From assembly GCA_020137815.1 (NCBI GenBank), contig CM035354.1, positions 248,001 through 312,000 of the forward strand: DNA of 64,000 nt, written 5' to 3'. A model generated the notes under the pieces. The model made no database searches, was not told where the DNA came from, and saw only the letters and a program-made list of their open reading frames with translations. This document shows, one piece after another, positions 1-12,189 of this stretch (position 1 is its first letter; the number at the start of each line of letters is the position of its first letter). The position numbers were made by a program, and so were the translations under genes. The DNA comes from Hormiphora californensis (taxonomy: Eukaryota; Ctenophora; Tentaculata; Cydippida; Pleurobrachiidae).

Positions 1-1856
1 GTGGAGTGTGGAGGGACGGGTTAGTGGGGTATTGAGGGACGGGTTAGTGGGGTATTGAGGGACGGATTAGTGGGGTATTGAGGGACGGGTTAGTCCCTGG
101 TTCAACACTACATCTGGTACCAACTGGATGTCCACTCTAAGAGACTCTACTACATCTACCTGCAACAACAAGAGATGTCAGGACGGGTTAGTGGAGTGTG
201 GAGGGACGGGTTAGTGGGGTATTGAGGGACGGGTTAGTGGGGTATTGAGGGACGGATTAGTGGGGTATTGAGGGACGGGTTAGTCCCTGGTTCAACACTA
301 CATCTGGTACCAACTGGATGTCCACTCTAAGAGACTCTACTACATCTACCTGCAACAACAGGAGATGTCAGGACGGGTTAGTGGAGTGTGGAGGGACGGG
401 TTAGTGGGGTATTGAGGGACGGGTTAGTGGGGTATTGAGGGACGGATTAGTGGGGTATTGAGGGACGGGTTAGTCCCTGGTTCAACACTACATCTGGTAC
501 CAACTGGATGTCCACTCTAAGAGACTCTACTACATCTACCTGCAACAACAGGAGATGTCAGGACGGGTTAGTGGAGTGTGGAGGGACGGGTTAGTGGGGT
601 ATTGAGGGACGGGTTAGTGGGGTATTGAGGGACGGATTAGTGGGGTATTGAGGGACGGGTTAGTCCCTGGTTCAACACTACATCTGGTACCAACTGGATG
701 TCCACTCTAAGAGACTCTACTACATCTACCTGCAACAACAGGAGATGTCAGGACGGGTTAGTGGAGTATTGGAGAAGGAAGGAAGGGAGGGAAGGACGAG
801 TTAGTGGAGTGTGGAGGGACGGGTTAGTGGGGTATAAAGGAAGGGAGGGATACCCACTCTAAGAGACTCTACTACATCTACCTGCAACAACAGGAGATGT
901 CAGGACGGGTTAGTGGAGTGTGGAGGGACGGGTTAGTGGAGTGTGTAGGGACGGGTTAGTGGGGTATTGAGGAAGGAAGGAAGGGAGGGAAGGACGAGTT
1001 AGTGGAGTGTGGAGGGACGGGTTAGTGGGGTATAAAGGAAGGGAGGGATACCCACTCTAAGAGACTCTACTACATCTACCTGCAACAACAGGAGATGTCA
1101 GGACGGGTTAGTGGAGTGTGGAGGGGCGGGTTAGTGGAGTGTGTAGGGACGGGTTAGTGGGGTATTGAGGAAGGAAGGAAGGGAGGGAAGGACGAGTTAG
1201 TGGAGTGTGGAGGGACGGGTTAGTGGGGTATAAAGGAAGGGAGGGATACCCACTCTAAGAGACTCTACTACATCTACCTGCAACAACAGGAGATGTCAGG
1301 ACGGGTTAGTGGAGTATTGAGGAAGGAAGGAAGGGAGGGAAGGACGGGTTAGTGGGGTGTGGAGGGACGGGTTAGTGGGGTATAAAGGAAGGGAGGGATA
1401 CCCACTCTAAGAGACTCTACTACATCTACCTGCAACAACAGGAGATGTCAGGACGGGTTAGTGGAGTGTGGAGGGACGGGTTAGTGGAGTGTGTAGGGAC
1501 GGGTTAGTGGGGTATTGAGGGACGGATTAGTGGGGTATTGAGGGACGGATTAGTGGGGTATTGAGGGACGGGTTAGTCCCTGGTTCAACACTACATCTGG
1601 TACCAACTGGATGTCCACTCTAAGAGACTCTACTACATCTACCTGCAACAACAGGAGATGTCAGGACGGGTTAGTGGAGTGTGGAGGGGCGGGTTAGTGG
1701 AGTGTGTAGGGACGGGTTAGTGGGGTATTGAGGAAGGAAGGAAGGGAGGGAGGAGTTAGTGGAGTGTGGAGGAAGGGAGGGACGGGTTAGTGGAGTGTGG
1801 AGGAAGGGAGGGACGGGTTAGTGGGGTGTGGAGGAAGGGAGGGACGGATTAGTGGG
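1..1856 (+). repeat. 190-bp higher-order tandem repeat carrying exon copies
   Basis: A short motif of the form GGGACGGGTTAGTGGGGTA is tandemly repeated and organised into a higher-order unit; the block TAGTCCCTGG recurs at 91, 281, 471 and 661 (period 190). Each full unit carries a 93-nt open segment (94-186, 284-376, 474-566, 664-756 and again 1577-1669) that reads as an exon of the downstream gene. Between about 770 and 1460 the units are shorter and keep only the 3' half of that segment, next to GGAAGGAAGGGAGGG blocks. The short motif contains the segment's own 3' junction (GACGG|GTTAGTGG), so the satellite appears to have grown from an exon-intron boundary. Confidence 0.9.
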
Positions 1857-4800
1857 ACGAAGATAAGAGGGAATTGACATATTATCACATATTATCACTA
1901 GTTTAGCAATAGAATTGAGTGGTTAAGGGTACACCTGGCGTTTTTCATCATCGAGTGCCCAACCAAATGACTTCACCAGGGTTTAGGCCATACAAAATGG
2001 ACCTCAAATATGCAATTTTAGCCCTAAATTCGAATTCATATTTTTGCTACAGCCTATTTTCAAAGTGGCGTTTTTTCAATTTTTGTTGGAATTTTTAACC
2101 TCAGGACCACTTTTTTTGAGATAGAAACATTAAATTCTTGGAATTTGAAGAGAATATAAAGGTGAATAAGCCCAAAGAAGGATTTTTGAAATGGAGCTTA
2201 TTTCTGGCCATAAGAACGGTTTACTTTTTTGCTTCTTTGACACGCTGGCTGACAATGTTCCCATGCTTCATTAGAGATGAAAATCTGGAAATAGTTGCTC
2301 AAAACGATTATCTATGTGGCCCAAAAATTTTGGAACTTTCCCGCCAAAGATGTGGTGTACAGAGCTTGTTTTGTGAAACCCGTCTTTTTGAAAAAGAGGG
2401 AAATTCCCTGTATCTCAAAAACGGATGATCGTAGAGACCTGCGACCAAGCTTAATCGATTCAGAAGGTCCGATTTTGGGGGGGGTCTTCTGAGAGACATT
2501 TTGCTCCTACTCCAACCGTTTTTGCTGTAATTGCGAAAAAGGTATCAGCAAGTAAGGGGAAATCAGCCCGAAGCAGGCTACTGGAATAGAGTTGTTCCCC
2601 CTTTTCATAGAATTGGTTTTTTGCAATTACAGCAAAAACGGTTGGAGTAGGAGCAAAATGTCTCTCAGAAGACCCCCCCAAAATCGGACCTTCTAAATCG
2701 ATTAAGCTTGGTCGCAGGTCTCTACGATCATCCGTTTTTGAGATACAGGGAATTTCCCTCTTTTTCAAAAAGACGGGTTTCACAAAACAAGCTCTGTACA
2801 CCACATCTTTGGCGGGAAAGTTCCAAAATTTTTGGGCCTCATAGATAATCGTTTTGAGCAACTATTTCCAGATTTTCATCTCTAATGAAGCATGGGAACA
2901 TTGTCAGCCAGCGTGTCAAAGAAGCAAAAAAGTAAACCGTTCTCATGGCCAGAAATAAGCTCCATTTCAAAAATCCTTCTTTGGGCTTATTCACCTTTAT
3001 ATTCTCTTCAAATTCCAAGAATTTAATGTTTCTATCTCAAAAAAAGTGGTCCTGAGGTTAAAAATTCCAACAAAAATTGAAAAAACGCCACTTTGAAAAT
3101 AGGCTGTAGCAAAAATATGAATTCGAATTTAGGGCTAAAATTGCATATTTGAGGTCCATTTTGTATGAACTAAACCCTGGTGAAGTCATTTGGTTGGGCA
3201 CTCGATGATGAAAAACGCCAGGTGTACCCTTAATAAAACAAATTCTGCTCTCTACCAGGCGTCTGCTGGTGAAAGAAGCCAAACAGTCAGTTCCATGTTT
3301 AATGTCTTCCAGTTCTCGACAGTCAGCCACCCGCAACTGACTCTATCTGTGAAACTTCCCCTCCCCATTTTACCGGAACTTTATACCGTCAGGTAACAAG
3401 GTTTAGGTAACTGATATATTCTAACCAGGGAACAGCACTGTTTTTGTAAAGGTCCTTGATCATTGATGAACAATTAACCGTTTAGTTGCTAATTGACCTC
3501 AGAGCTATAACAACTAGTTCGATTGACCGGGGATTAAACCAGGGATCTCCAGAAAGACATGCTCTATTGGAGCTATACCAATATAAGCTACCAAACCCTT
3601 ACTAGATAAATGTGTATGGACTTCTTCTTTGACCGCTTCCCGGAGCACAAAACACTGTTTTCCTTCTTCAGACTTTTCTTATCCCTAATTGCTTCAGTAA
3701 CCGGTGTAGCCTCGGTCCCACCTCTCTCTCTTTGACTGACTGCCGAGTTACTACCTCTGTTCTGCAGACGGGGGACGCTACCGTACTTTGTATTGCTTAC
3801 AATTATAAGTATTGGGTCTATATCCTACACCTGGGTAAGAGTCGCAGCTGTATGAAAGTATGAACAATTCAAAGAGATACAGTTGTTTTATTCTTTATTT
3901 AAAAGTTAAGATCATTCACCTGATGTCTTGATTGTTTTCTAAAAGCAGCTCATCTCACGCAGGATATCTAGTAGAGTGTAGTTACTGGTCCCTGATTGGC
4001 TGATAACCAGTCACGTGACCTAAATAACGAGTTCTGATTGGTTGTTTATCCACACAGGATATCTAGTAGAGTGTAGTTACTGGTCCCTGATTGGCTGATA
4101 ACCAGTCACGTGACCTAAATAACGAGTTCTGATTGGTTGTTTATCCACACAGGATATCTAGTAGAGTGTAGTTACGGGGAGGAGGGTAAGCCACCTCCTG
4201 TGTTGACCTTCCTGGAACTGAATGGGTACACTATAGTATACAGCCCTGTCGGAACACTCCATTGTATCGATACGAGGTGAGTGTGGCTATTTTATTGTAA
4301 AATGTGTGCGAGGGCTCTGTAGATCAAGGTGAGAGGTTATAAGTGTTGTTATAAGCAGGAACCGACCGAATCAGGAAATACTGGTCCCTGATTGGCTGAT
4401 AACCAGTCACGTGACCTAAATAACGAGTTTTGATTGGCTGTTTACTTAATCCGGTCGGTTCCTGGTTATAAGATGTCAGGATGAAAGTATGCCACCGGTA
4501 AAAATACTGTTTGTTTACCTAAGGGTTACACGGTCGCTTGTAGTGGGAAAACGGTAATGGAAAACGAAGATACAGTAAGACGACGCGCAACCGTGACCAA
4601 TCAGGGCGCTAGTACGTGCTGACACATGAACTTTTTGCCGCGCGTTATGCAACGTGCGCGTCTCTTTACTGTATTTTGCGTTACCGTATTTTGACTGCAA
4701 GCAGCACTGTAAGCTAAGAAACGATTTAAATCACAACCATATATGGTTGTGATTTAAATCGTTTCTTATATACATATACATCGAATAATTCTTAGAAGAT

Positions 4801-7800
4801 TAAAGAGAAACACTCAGATCATTTAGAATTGAAGTACAAACACTGCAGAATGCAGCTGAGTATTGTAATTCACCCTACTGCTATTGTACATGTACACTGA
4901 GTGTGGGATCTACTTTCATACAACTGTAGGACCATTTACAAATCCCTTGCTGTGTCTTCCTTTTATCAGAGCTCTGTGAGAATGGGAGGGTACCCATAAG
5001 TTAGCCAACCATAACTATAATTTAGCGGGGGGGGGCCAACGAATTTTTTATATATTTCCTTAATTTTGGAATTTTTTATATATATATAAAAATATATAAA
5101 AATATATAAAAATATATAAAAATATATAAAGTTATATAAATAATATATAAAAATATATAAAAATATATAAAAATATATAAAATAAACCCTTTTTTCACCC
5201 CTTTTACTTTCAAAAAAGGGGATTATTTCCATCTATTGTTCACTTGAATATGTTTCATAGAGTTAATTTAAGTGTTTGAGAGGGTGATAGCTGTTTTACA
5301 TAATTGAGAATGTGTTCAAAAGTGAATTATGCACTGTCAAAAGTAGAACTGGTGAAGAGAGGTTCCGGCCTAATAATATCTACCAGTTTTGGTGTGATTT
5401 CAATCATTTTTTGTATGTTGATCCGTGCAGATGTACTAGAACTGGTGAAGAGAGGTTGGGATCGCGAAACTAAAAAAACAAATAATTTTTGACGTCATTT
5501 TGACGTCATGACGTTATTGACGCGACGTCACGATGTTACAAACGTCACATTGATGACGGAAAATCATCAGGATTATCTAGATGAAGATGCTGACCAAGTT
5601 TGAGATCAATTGAATGATATTTGATCCCGCTATGGCGAAAAACAGCTTTCTGTTTTCACACTTTCGGCACAATTTTTTATATATTTTTATATATTTTTTA
5701 TATATTTTTATATATTTTTATATATTCATATGTATTTTTATATATTTTTATATATTTTATATATATATAAAAAATTATGTTTTTTTTTTCCAAAAAAAAG
5801 GTATATAAAATACAGTCGAACCCCGATTTACCGGGATCCTCGGGGGAAGCCATTTTGCCCGGTAAATCGGGGCACCCGGTATATCGGGGTAGAGCATATT
5901 TGACCCATAAATCCTACTTTTGTCCAAAATTCTATACCAAGACACCTTTAACTGTATAGTATAAATTTATTGATGACAATATATGATCATTACTTCTGTC
6001 ATTAGAAATAGAAAATTTGAAAAATTTTTCTAAGGTAAACCACCCCGACCGAGTCCGAATCGTGTTTCGAATCGGTGCATCTTATCACGTGTCCTGCCGC
6101 TAATTAGACGGTTCGAAACGAACCGATACGTGATACCATGCCGAATCTGGGCACCCTAAGCGGGGTGAGGAAGTATCAAAGTTTCAAAATAACTTTTTCT
6201 CTGAAAATTTACGGGGAGCATCGATCAAAGCATTGACAATGATTCTGTAAAATTTTGCAAAAAAAGTTATGAAATTTTTCTAAGGTATACCAGCCACGTA
6301 CGAATCGTGTTTCGAATCGGTGCATCTTATCACTGTCCTACCGCTAATTAGACGGTTCGAAACGAACCGATACGTGATCCCCATTAGACCTAGCGAATTG
6401 CAAATGCAAGTTTACCAACCGGCCAAACTTCAGAAATTTTCCCAAAAAAAATCGGGGGAAAGAAATCCTCCCGGTAAATCGGGGTTCCGGTAAATCGGGG
6501 CCCGGTAAATCGGGGCCCGACTGTATATAAAAATATATAAAAAATGAGCGTTGGCCCCCCCCCCCAATTTAGCCAATCTGCCTATAATATACCTGCCTAT
6601 ATAGTCACTAACCTCCCCTTCCTAGTACGGGACATTGTACCCAAGCAAATATGGTGTGCTCCAAGGGGTGTTCTACTGGTCCCCAGTTCTCTCTCGACGA
6701 ATGTATCCAGAAGATAGGACACCCAACTATATTGTGCCCAGTCTGCTTACCAAATGAGGAACGGGGAATATTTGTAAACCAACACACTCTTTACAGGGTA
6801 ATAATGTGGGGTTTAATCCCCCCCCCCCCCCCCCCCCCCGTTTAATTAAACACATAAAACTGTTTCCTGATTATAATAGGAGGTCCAATTCAACATTTAA
6901 AAGTGGGGGTAAGGATTTAATATTCCTGTTTTTTGAGAGGGTAACATACATGAAAATTGACTTAGAGAGAGGAACCGGGATGAATCTAACCGGCTAGACT
7001 TAGATTATAACCTCGGTTTACTGGACTCCTTGGGGAAAGTTTGGTACGGTGAATATATCAAGCTTTGACTGTATCACTGTTTCAGATAGCTGTAAGGGAC
7101 GCCCATATGTTAGAATTGTACAGGGGCACACACTGTAAAGATACCTGGTCATTTCTTCTTCATGTCGCTATCTCTCATCTATCAAACACCAAGGTACTAA
7201 GGGTACTTAAGGGTACACCTCGGCAAATGTTTTGTCGAGTGCCCGCTTAGCTCTCCATATGGGGTTGTAGGGCATACCAAGCCGACCTCAAATATGCAAT
7301 TTTAGCCCTTAACTCGAATTCATGTTTTTGCTACAGCCCCTCAAAGTTTGACCCTAAAAACCGGTTTTTAAGGTCCCTAAATTTTATTTTTAGGGCTAGA
7401 AAGCTGAAAATTTAGGGATTCATAGAGGATACCAAGGTGTATAGCTCAAACAGAAATTTTTTGAAATGGAGCTCAATTTTTTGTCTGAGACTATTTTACT
7501 TTTTTTGACTTTGAGGCCATATTTGGACATGTTCCTATGGACCGTTAAGGCTAAAAATTGGATATTTGGTGCTCCTAACAATTGTCAAAGTAGCCACAAA
7601 TTTTCAGGAGGTCCGAATTTGAAATGTGGCCTACAGGTTTCTTTTTGTAAAGCACATATTTTAGGAAAACTTAAAATGGCTATATCTCAAAAACGGTAGG
7701 TCCTAGCGATCTAATTTTGTGCTAAATCGATTCAGCGGGTCCGATTTTGGGGGGGTCGTCTCTTAGACATTTTGCTCTAAGTCTAACCGTTTTTTCAGAA

Positions 7801-10800
7801 ATCGTATTTAAAGATTTGAACATGTTTAGCAGAAATAGGTAAGATTAGCTCTAGCTAGAAGCATTTCTGCTAAACATGTACACACCTTAAAATACGATTT
7901 CTGAAAAAACGGTTAGACTTAGAGCAAAATGTCTAAGAGACGACCCCCCCAAAATCGGACCCGCTGAATCGATTTAGCACGAAATTAGATCGCTAGGACC
8001 TACCGTTTTTGAGATATAGCCATTTTAAGTTTTCCTAAAATATGTGCTTTACAAAAAGAAACCTGTAGGCCACATTTCAAATTCGGACCTCCTGAAAATT
8101 TGTGGCTACTTTGACAATTGTTAGGAGCACCAAATATCCAATTTTTAGCCTTAACGGTCCATAGGAACATGTCCAAATATGGCCTCAAAGTCAAAAAAAG
8201 TAAAATAGTCTCAGACAAAAAATTGAGCTCCATTTCAAAAAATTTCTGTTTGAGCTATACACCTTGGTATCCTCTATGAATCCCTAAATTTTCAGCTTTC
8301 TAGCCCTAAAAATAAAATTTAGGGACCTTAAAAACCGGTTTTTAGGGTCAAACTTTGAGGGGCTGTAGCAAAAATATGAATTCGAGTTAAGGGCTAAAAT
8401 TGCATATTTGAGGTCGGCTTGGTATGCCCTACAACCCCATATGGAGAGCTAAGCGGGCACTCGACAAAAATTTTGCCGAGGTGTACCCTTAAGGGTTAGA
8501 AGCAGGAACCGACCGAATAAGGAAATACTGGTCCCTGATTGGCTGATAACCAGTCACGTGACCTAAATAACGAGTTTTGATCGGTTGTTTACTTGTTTCG
8601 GTCGGTTCCTGGTTAGAAGCTGTTTGCTGTTGGCTGAACTATGTCAGGTGTTAGCAGCTGTGTACTAAAGTTGGTATGTGGTTCCTGATATTCTAGTAGT
8701 TGACACTTGACTATATGATATATCAAATGTCACAGTGTTATTATTTCAGCTTGCTCATAAAATGCTGCTACATTCCATTTCCACTGGTGCTCACACTGCA
8801 GAGCTTTTCAAGGAATACCTCCTCTCCACATCTCTCCTCTCAGTCTCGGTGAGTAGCAGAGAGAGAGAGAGAGTTCCCGGAACTAAGTTCCTACTTCCCG
8901 GAACCTCAATTTGCCTTGCCGGGAATCCGGGACAGAGCTGCCCCATTGTCACGCATTTTGGTAAACTTAGTTGGAGCGCGCCCAGACTTGAGTGTATGAA
9001 TATCGGCGCGAAGGGTATATGCCGCGCGCACGTGCAGAGTAGACCGTGGGAAATATTTCCTTCCAGTTCCTGATCATGTTGAGAATCTACAAGTGAAGAT
9101 AAGTCGTTATGCCAATCGGCGATAATATCGAATCGAATCGAAAGATCGAGAGATCGGATCGAATCGAATCGAATCGAGTAGTTTTTTGAGCCCAAAGATC
9201 GAATCGAGATCGAATCGAGATTTTTTGACCGCCCAAAGATCGAATCGAGATCGAATCGAGATTTTTTGAACCCTCAAAGATCGAATCGAGATCGAATCGA
9301 AATTTTTTGAACGCTCAAAGATCGAATCGAGATCGAATCGAAAGTTTTTGAACCCCAAAAGATCGAATCGAGATCGAATCGAAAGTTTTTTATCACCCAA
9401 AGATCGAATCGAGATCGAATCGATATTTTTTGAACCCCGAAAAATCGAATCGTGATCGAATCGATATTTTTTGATCCCCCAAAGATCGAATCGAGATCGA
9501 ATCGAAAAATTTTGATCGGTCACCCAAAGATCGAATCGGGATCGAGAAGAAAATATCAAGAATCTTCGGTTCCTAGCCAGTAGAAACCGGCGTTATTATA
9601 GGATCGAATCGAAGGATCGAAAGATCGAATCGAATCGAGATCGAATCGAAAGTTTTTGATCGCACAAAGATCGAATCGAGATCGAATCGATATTTTTTCA
9701 TCCCCCAAAGATCGAATCGAGATCGAATCGAAATTTTTTGAAAACCGAAAGATCGAATCGAGATCGAATCGAGATTTTTTGAACCCTCAAAGATCGAATC
9801 GAGATCGAATCGAGATTTTTTGAAAACCGAAAGATCGAATCGAGATCGAATCGAAAGTTTTTGAACCCTCAAAGATCGAATCGAGATCGAATCGAAATTT
9901 TTTGAACGCTCAAAGATCGAATCGAGATCGAATCGAAATTTTTTGAACCCCAAAAGATCGAATCGAGATCGAATCGAAAAATTTTGGTCGTCCAAAAAAA
10001 GATCGAGATCGAATCGAGAAAAAAATATCCGGTATCGCCGGTTCCTACAATCGGGGTATCAGTTTCCAATTATTAAGGTCATAAACATAGATATTATTCA
10101 AAATATATCCTTTAATTTACCGGGGAAATCATCCAGATCTCACACAAGAAAAAGTTATAAAAACACTGTCTGGTGGCGCCTGACACCAATTTGATTCTCA
10201 CAAGTGCGCTCAGATGGGGTCGGCGGCGCCAGACAGTTCTCAGATGGGGTCGGTGGCGCCAGACACTACACAACTGCATTTCTTATCAGTATCTCCTCTA
10301 AGTGTGACCCCCTCTTTCAGGCCAAGCTAAACCCTACCCTTGTGGACACTCTACCTTACACTGGTGTTCTCGCACAAGACAGAAACTTATCCGTTACCAA
10401 CATCTTCAAGACCGTTACCAAAATCATCCTGTCATCACAAAAGTTTGAAAACTTTGTGGTACAGCAGGCTGGACCTTTTAACCGGTAATTGACAGTTTGG
10501 TGACTGTTTTAGAGATGGGAGGGATAACACTGTTTTGTGTGAGCTCCCATTGGGGCTCGGACTCAGACGAATTACCCCCGGCCTGCAGCAGTAGCTACCC
10601 CCCCCCCCCCCCCCAGAATCATCCCTTATCACATGCATGATGCACGGATGACTTGTAATTTGTATTTATGATTCCTTCCAATTTACTCAACAATCAAATT
10701 TACTGGGCCAATTTACTCAACAATCCAATTTCCATATATCTCTGTAGGTTTAACCTAGAGGATTTTGTGTCCAAACTAGGGCACAACCTCTCCGAAAATG

Positions 10801-12189
10801 GAGGGACTGGTAGTGTTTACAGTTCGAGTTATCATACCCCAGGATCCAGTCCTTTATCAAAATCTAACTCCGCTAGCTCCTTAGGGGAACAGAGTAGCTG
10901 CAGTTCATCGAACGGTAATTATCATAGTAATTAATTAATTACAGTATAATAGTAATTTCACCAGGTTCTTTTACGCTTTAGCAGTATGGGCACTAAGGTA
11001 GTTTTTAACAAAGTGGGGGGGGGACATGTTAATTGTTAATAAATCACCTCTTAGAAGTGCTTAGAAGTTTATTTTGCAATCTATAACGCTATAAAGCGAT
11101 TTGCTGACCAAAACTCGGAAAGCCCATTCTCACTGCTCGGTCTTGATTTGGCAGTTTGTTTGTTTTAGTGCGTCACTAACTCAAAAGTACAAGTCCCAAA
11201 AGGTCCCTTTTGGGTGCCCCGCACTTAAAATAACTCAGGTGTATCACTTTACAGATAACATTGACGTCACCAACATCACATGCTTTCCAAATTCATTCCA
11301 AATTCTTCTCTCACAGCTGTATTATACGTCTTAGGTCATCAAACATTCTCTATTTTCCACAATTCTTCCGTTTTCTCTTCCTCAATAATCCCCCCCGTCA
11401 GGTCACCGACCAGCAAGCGAAGAAGAGCTCCTAGCAGAGCGTGTTACCAACGCTCTCGAGCTGCACCTCTGGAGACGTTTTAACGAGACCATACCCCTCC
11501 GAAACTGTGAGGAGGCAGCCCGGTCTTATTTTGCTGCCCAGGGCCGATACAGTGCTGTATTGTTATCATTAGCCCTTGTCAGCGCTGGTAAAGATCCACA
11601 TTGGCGACCTGGTAGTTTGGTGAGTGATGATGCCCAATACGATGAGCTAGTGAAAGTGTTGGATAAGTTGAAACTAGTCTTTCTCCAGTTGGGTCTCCCT
11701 ACCCCACCATCCTTTGATTGGATACACCTGTACACCGCATTTAAATCCCTGTCCCGGGAACAGTTCTTGAGACGGCTAGCCAGCAAGACGCTCAAACTAG
11801 CGCCCCGAGCAGTCCAGACGTTCCTCATGGAGGTGGCTGATGACCCCATTTGTGGGCAACTACTGGGTGTCTTGCCCCGGATTCATGCCCTGGAGATCCT
11901 CAGGAAGTGGGAGCACCCTGCATGTCGCTCATTCTACACACAATACCATCTGTTTGGGCTGCGGAGCAAGTACAACCTTACCGGGTCCCTGAAACCCGTC
12001 ACGGAGACGCCCATCGGCCTGAAGACGCACCCCTTTATTCCTGTTAATAGTTTCTACTCCTATATCTTCCACAAGATTGCAGAGGAGAGGGAACCGGACG
12101 AGGGTAAACTGTCTACACTTTGTGAGGTATCCATGGAGACGACCCGGGGTAGGTTAGGGGACGCAACTCTCTCATCAATTACTTTTTGA
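94..12189 (+). CDS. GSAP: GSAP-like protein, 3' part of gene (at least 8 exons, 574 codons visible)
   Basis: Phase-consistent exons: one or more of the 93-nt copies (e.g. 1577-1669), 3259-3392, 6626-6797, 7086-7193, 8750-8848, 10321-10484, 10748-10914 and 11402-12189 (TGA). With one copy of the first exon the lengths sum to 575 codons with no internal stop. The protein is cytosolic-looking, with an alpha-helical C-terminal 260 residues (LGLPTPPSFDWIH, then VLPRIHALEILRKWEHP) and a low-complexity Ser/Gly/Asn linker in exon 10748-10914. Family recognition rests on remembered features of gamma-secretase activating protein/pigeon: an N-terminal segment of the KRLYYI type, an LPYT motif after a helical LLHSIS...LFKEYL stretch, and a C-terminal PxPPxF ... 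LPxxxAxxxLxxWxHP pattern. Exon 6626-6797 is open in two frames; I chose the frame that fits its neighbours' phase. The 5' end lies outside the window. Exon structure is strong; the family name is moderate. Confidence 0.6.
1927..3229. mobile_element. 1.3-kb palindromic foldback element, TTAA-flanked (copy 1)
   Basis: The two halves are reverse complements around position 2578. The ends read GGGTACACC ... GGTGTACCC and are flanked by TTAA at 1923-1926 and 3230-3233, the target duplication typical of piggyBac-like transposition. No transposase is visible; the ORFs inside are shadows of the arms. It lies in a GSAP-like intron just before exon 3259. It shares its ends and internal blocks (for example ATTTTAGCCC and the AAAATCGGACC block) with the element at 7211-8488. 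Confidence 0.85.
3393..3960. other. intron sequence without recognised feature
   Basis: Intron following exon 3259-3392. I see no coding exon, repeat or RNA gene in it. Confidence 0.5.
3961..4175. repeat. 95-bp direct repeat holding internal hAT-MITE fragments
   Basis: The sequence starting AGGATATCTAG recurs at 3961, 4056 and 4151 (period 95). The first two units contain the core of the dispersed MITE (CCCTGATTGGCTGATAACC ... GTCACGTGAC) without its terminal inverted repeats. Confidence 0.85.
4356..4464 (-). mobile_element. 109-bp hAT-type MITE, copy 1
   Basis: Terminal inverted repeats CAGGAACCGACCGAA / TTCGGTCGGTTCCTG type, flanked by an exact 8-bp duplication GTTATAAG (4348-4355, 4465-4472). 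TIR beginning CAGG plus an 8-bp TSD indicate the hAT superfamily. It is too short to code for a transposase. Confidence 0.9.
4571..4674. mobile_element. short TA-flanked inverted-repeat element
   Basis: Ends CAGTAAGACGACGCGC and its near complement GCGCGTCTCTTTACTG, each next to TA. The interior is about 65 bp with no ORF. It is consistent with a mariner-type MITE; one end has small mismatches. Confidence 0.5.
4715..4768. repeat. 54-bp perfect palindrome
   Basis: Two 27-bp arms meeting at CCATA|TATGG with no spacer. It could be a snap-back MITE remnant; no clear target duplication. Confidence 0.85.
5484..5560. promoter_or_regulatory. cluster of TGACGTCA-type (CRE/ATF) motifs
   Basis: Four TGACG/GACGTCA-type sites occur within about 70 bp (TTTTGACGTCATTTTGACG, then TCATGACG and GCGACGTCACG). 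The sites match the CREB/ATF consensus; function inside a transposon interior is unknown. Confidence 0.3.
5813..6523. mobile_element. pogo/Tigger-like MITE, nested
   Basis: Ends CAGTCGAACCCCGATTTACC and the near complement CGGGGCCCGACTG, flanked by TA on both sides. Inside, a roughly 118-bp block starting TTTTTCTAAGGTA is directly repeated (about 6020-6137 and 6263-6380). Degenerate ends of the same family recur at 39132-39184, about 45205-45266 and about 55775-55838. Confidence 0.75.
7211..8488. mobile_element. 1.28-kb palindromic foldback element, TTAA-flanked (copy 2)
   Basis: Symmetric about 7849.5, with ends GGGTACACC/GGTGTACCC and TTAA at 7207-7210 and 8489-8492. The arms are nearly identical over about 600 bp: a 77-codon ORF occurs unchanged on both strands (7466-7699 and 8000-8233). 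It begins only 17 bp after the splice donor of exon 7086-7193 and belongs to the same family as 1927-3229. Confidence 0.9.
8503..8611 (-). mobile_element. hAT-type MITE, copy 2
   Basis: CAGGAACCGACC-type TIRs, exact 8-bp TSD GTTAGAAG (8495-8502, 8612-8619). Inserted 14 bp beyond the end of the 7211-8488 palindrome. Confidence 0.9.
9125..10020. repeat. GATCGAATCGA minisatellite, two blocks
   Basis: Units of about 42 bp built from AAGATCGAATCGAGATCGAA plus a TTTTTTGAACC-type spacer fill 9125-9545 and 9605-10020, separated by a short unrelated segment. The core is self-complementary around GATC. It occupies most of the intron between exons 8750-8848 and 10321-10484, and long open frames through it are repeat artefacts. 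Confidence 0.9.

Larger units (their letters stand above)
5027..6565. mobile_element. poly-G-ended TIR transposon with 8-bp TSD
   Basis: Both ends are a G-run followed by GCCAACG (left GGGGGGGGGCCAACG, right the complement), then AT-rich TATATAAAAA arrays in inverted orientation (about 5046-5180 and 5676-5770). An exact 8-bp duplication AATTTAGC flanks it (5019-5026, 6566-6573). No transposase ORF is visible. It encloses a second element at 5813-6523 and lies in a GSAP-like intron ending at exon 6626. Confidence 0.75.

Noticed and set aside
7466-8233. 77-codon ORF present on both strands as a transposase fragment
   Set aside because: It is duplicated only because the element is a palindrome; I see no transposase motif and the terminal repeats alone define the element.
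9107-10069. Ser/Phe/Asp/Ile repeat proteins on the minus strand
   Set aside because: They are frames through the GATCGAATCGA minisatellite inside a plus-strand intron.
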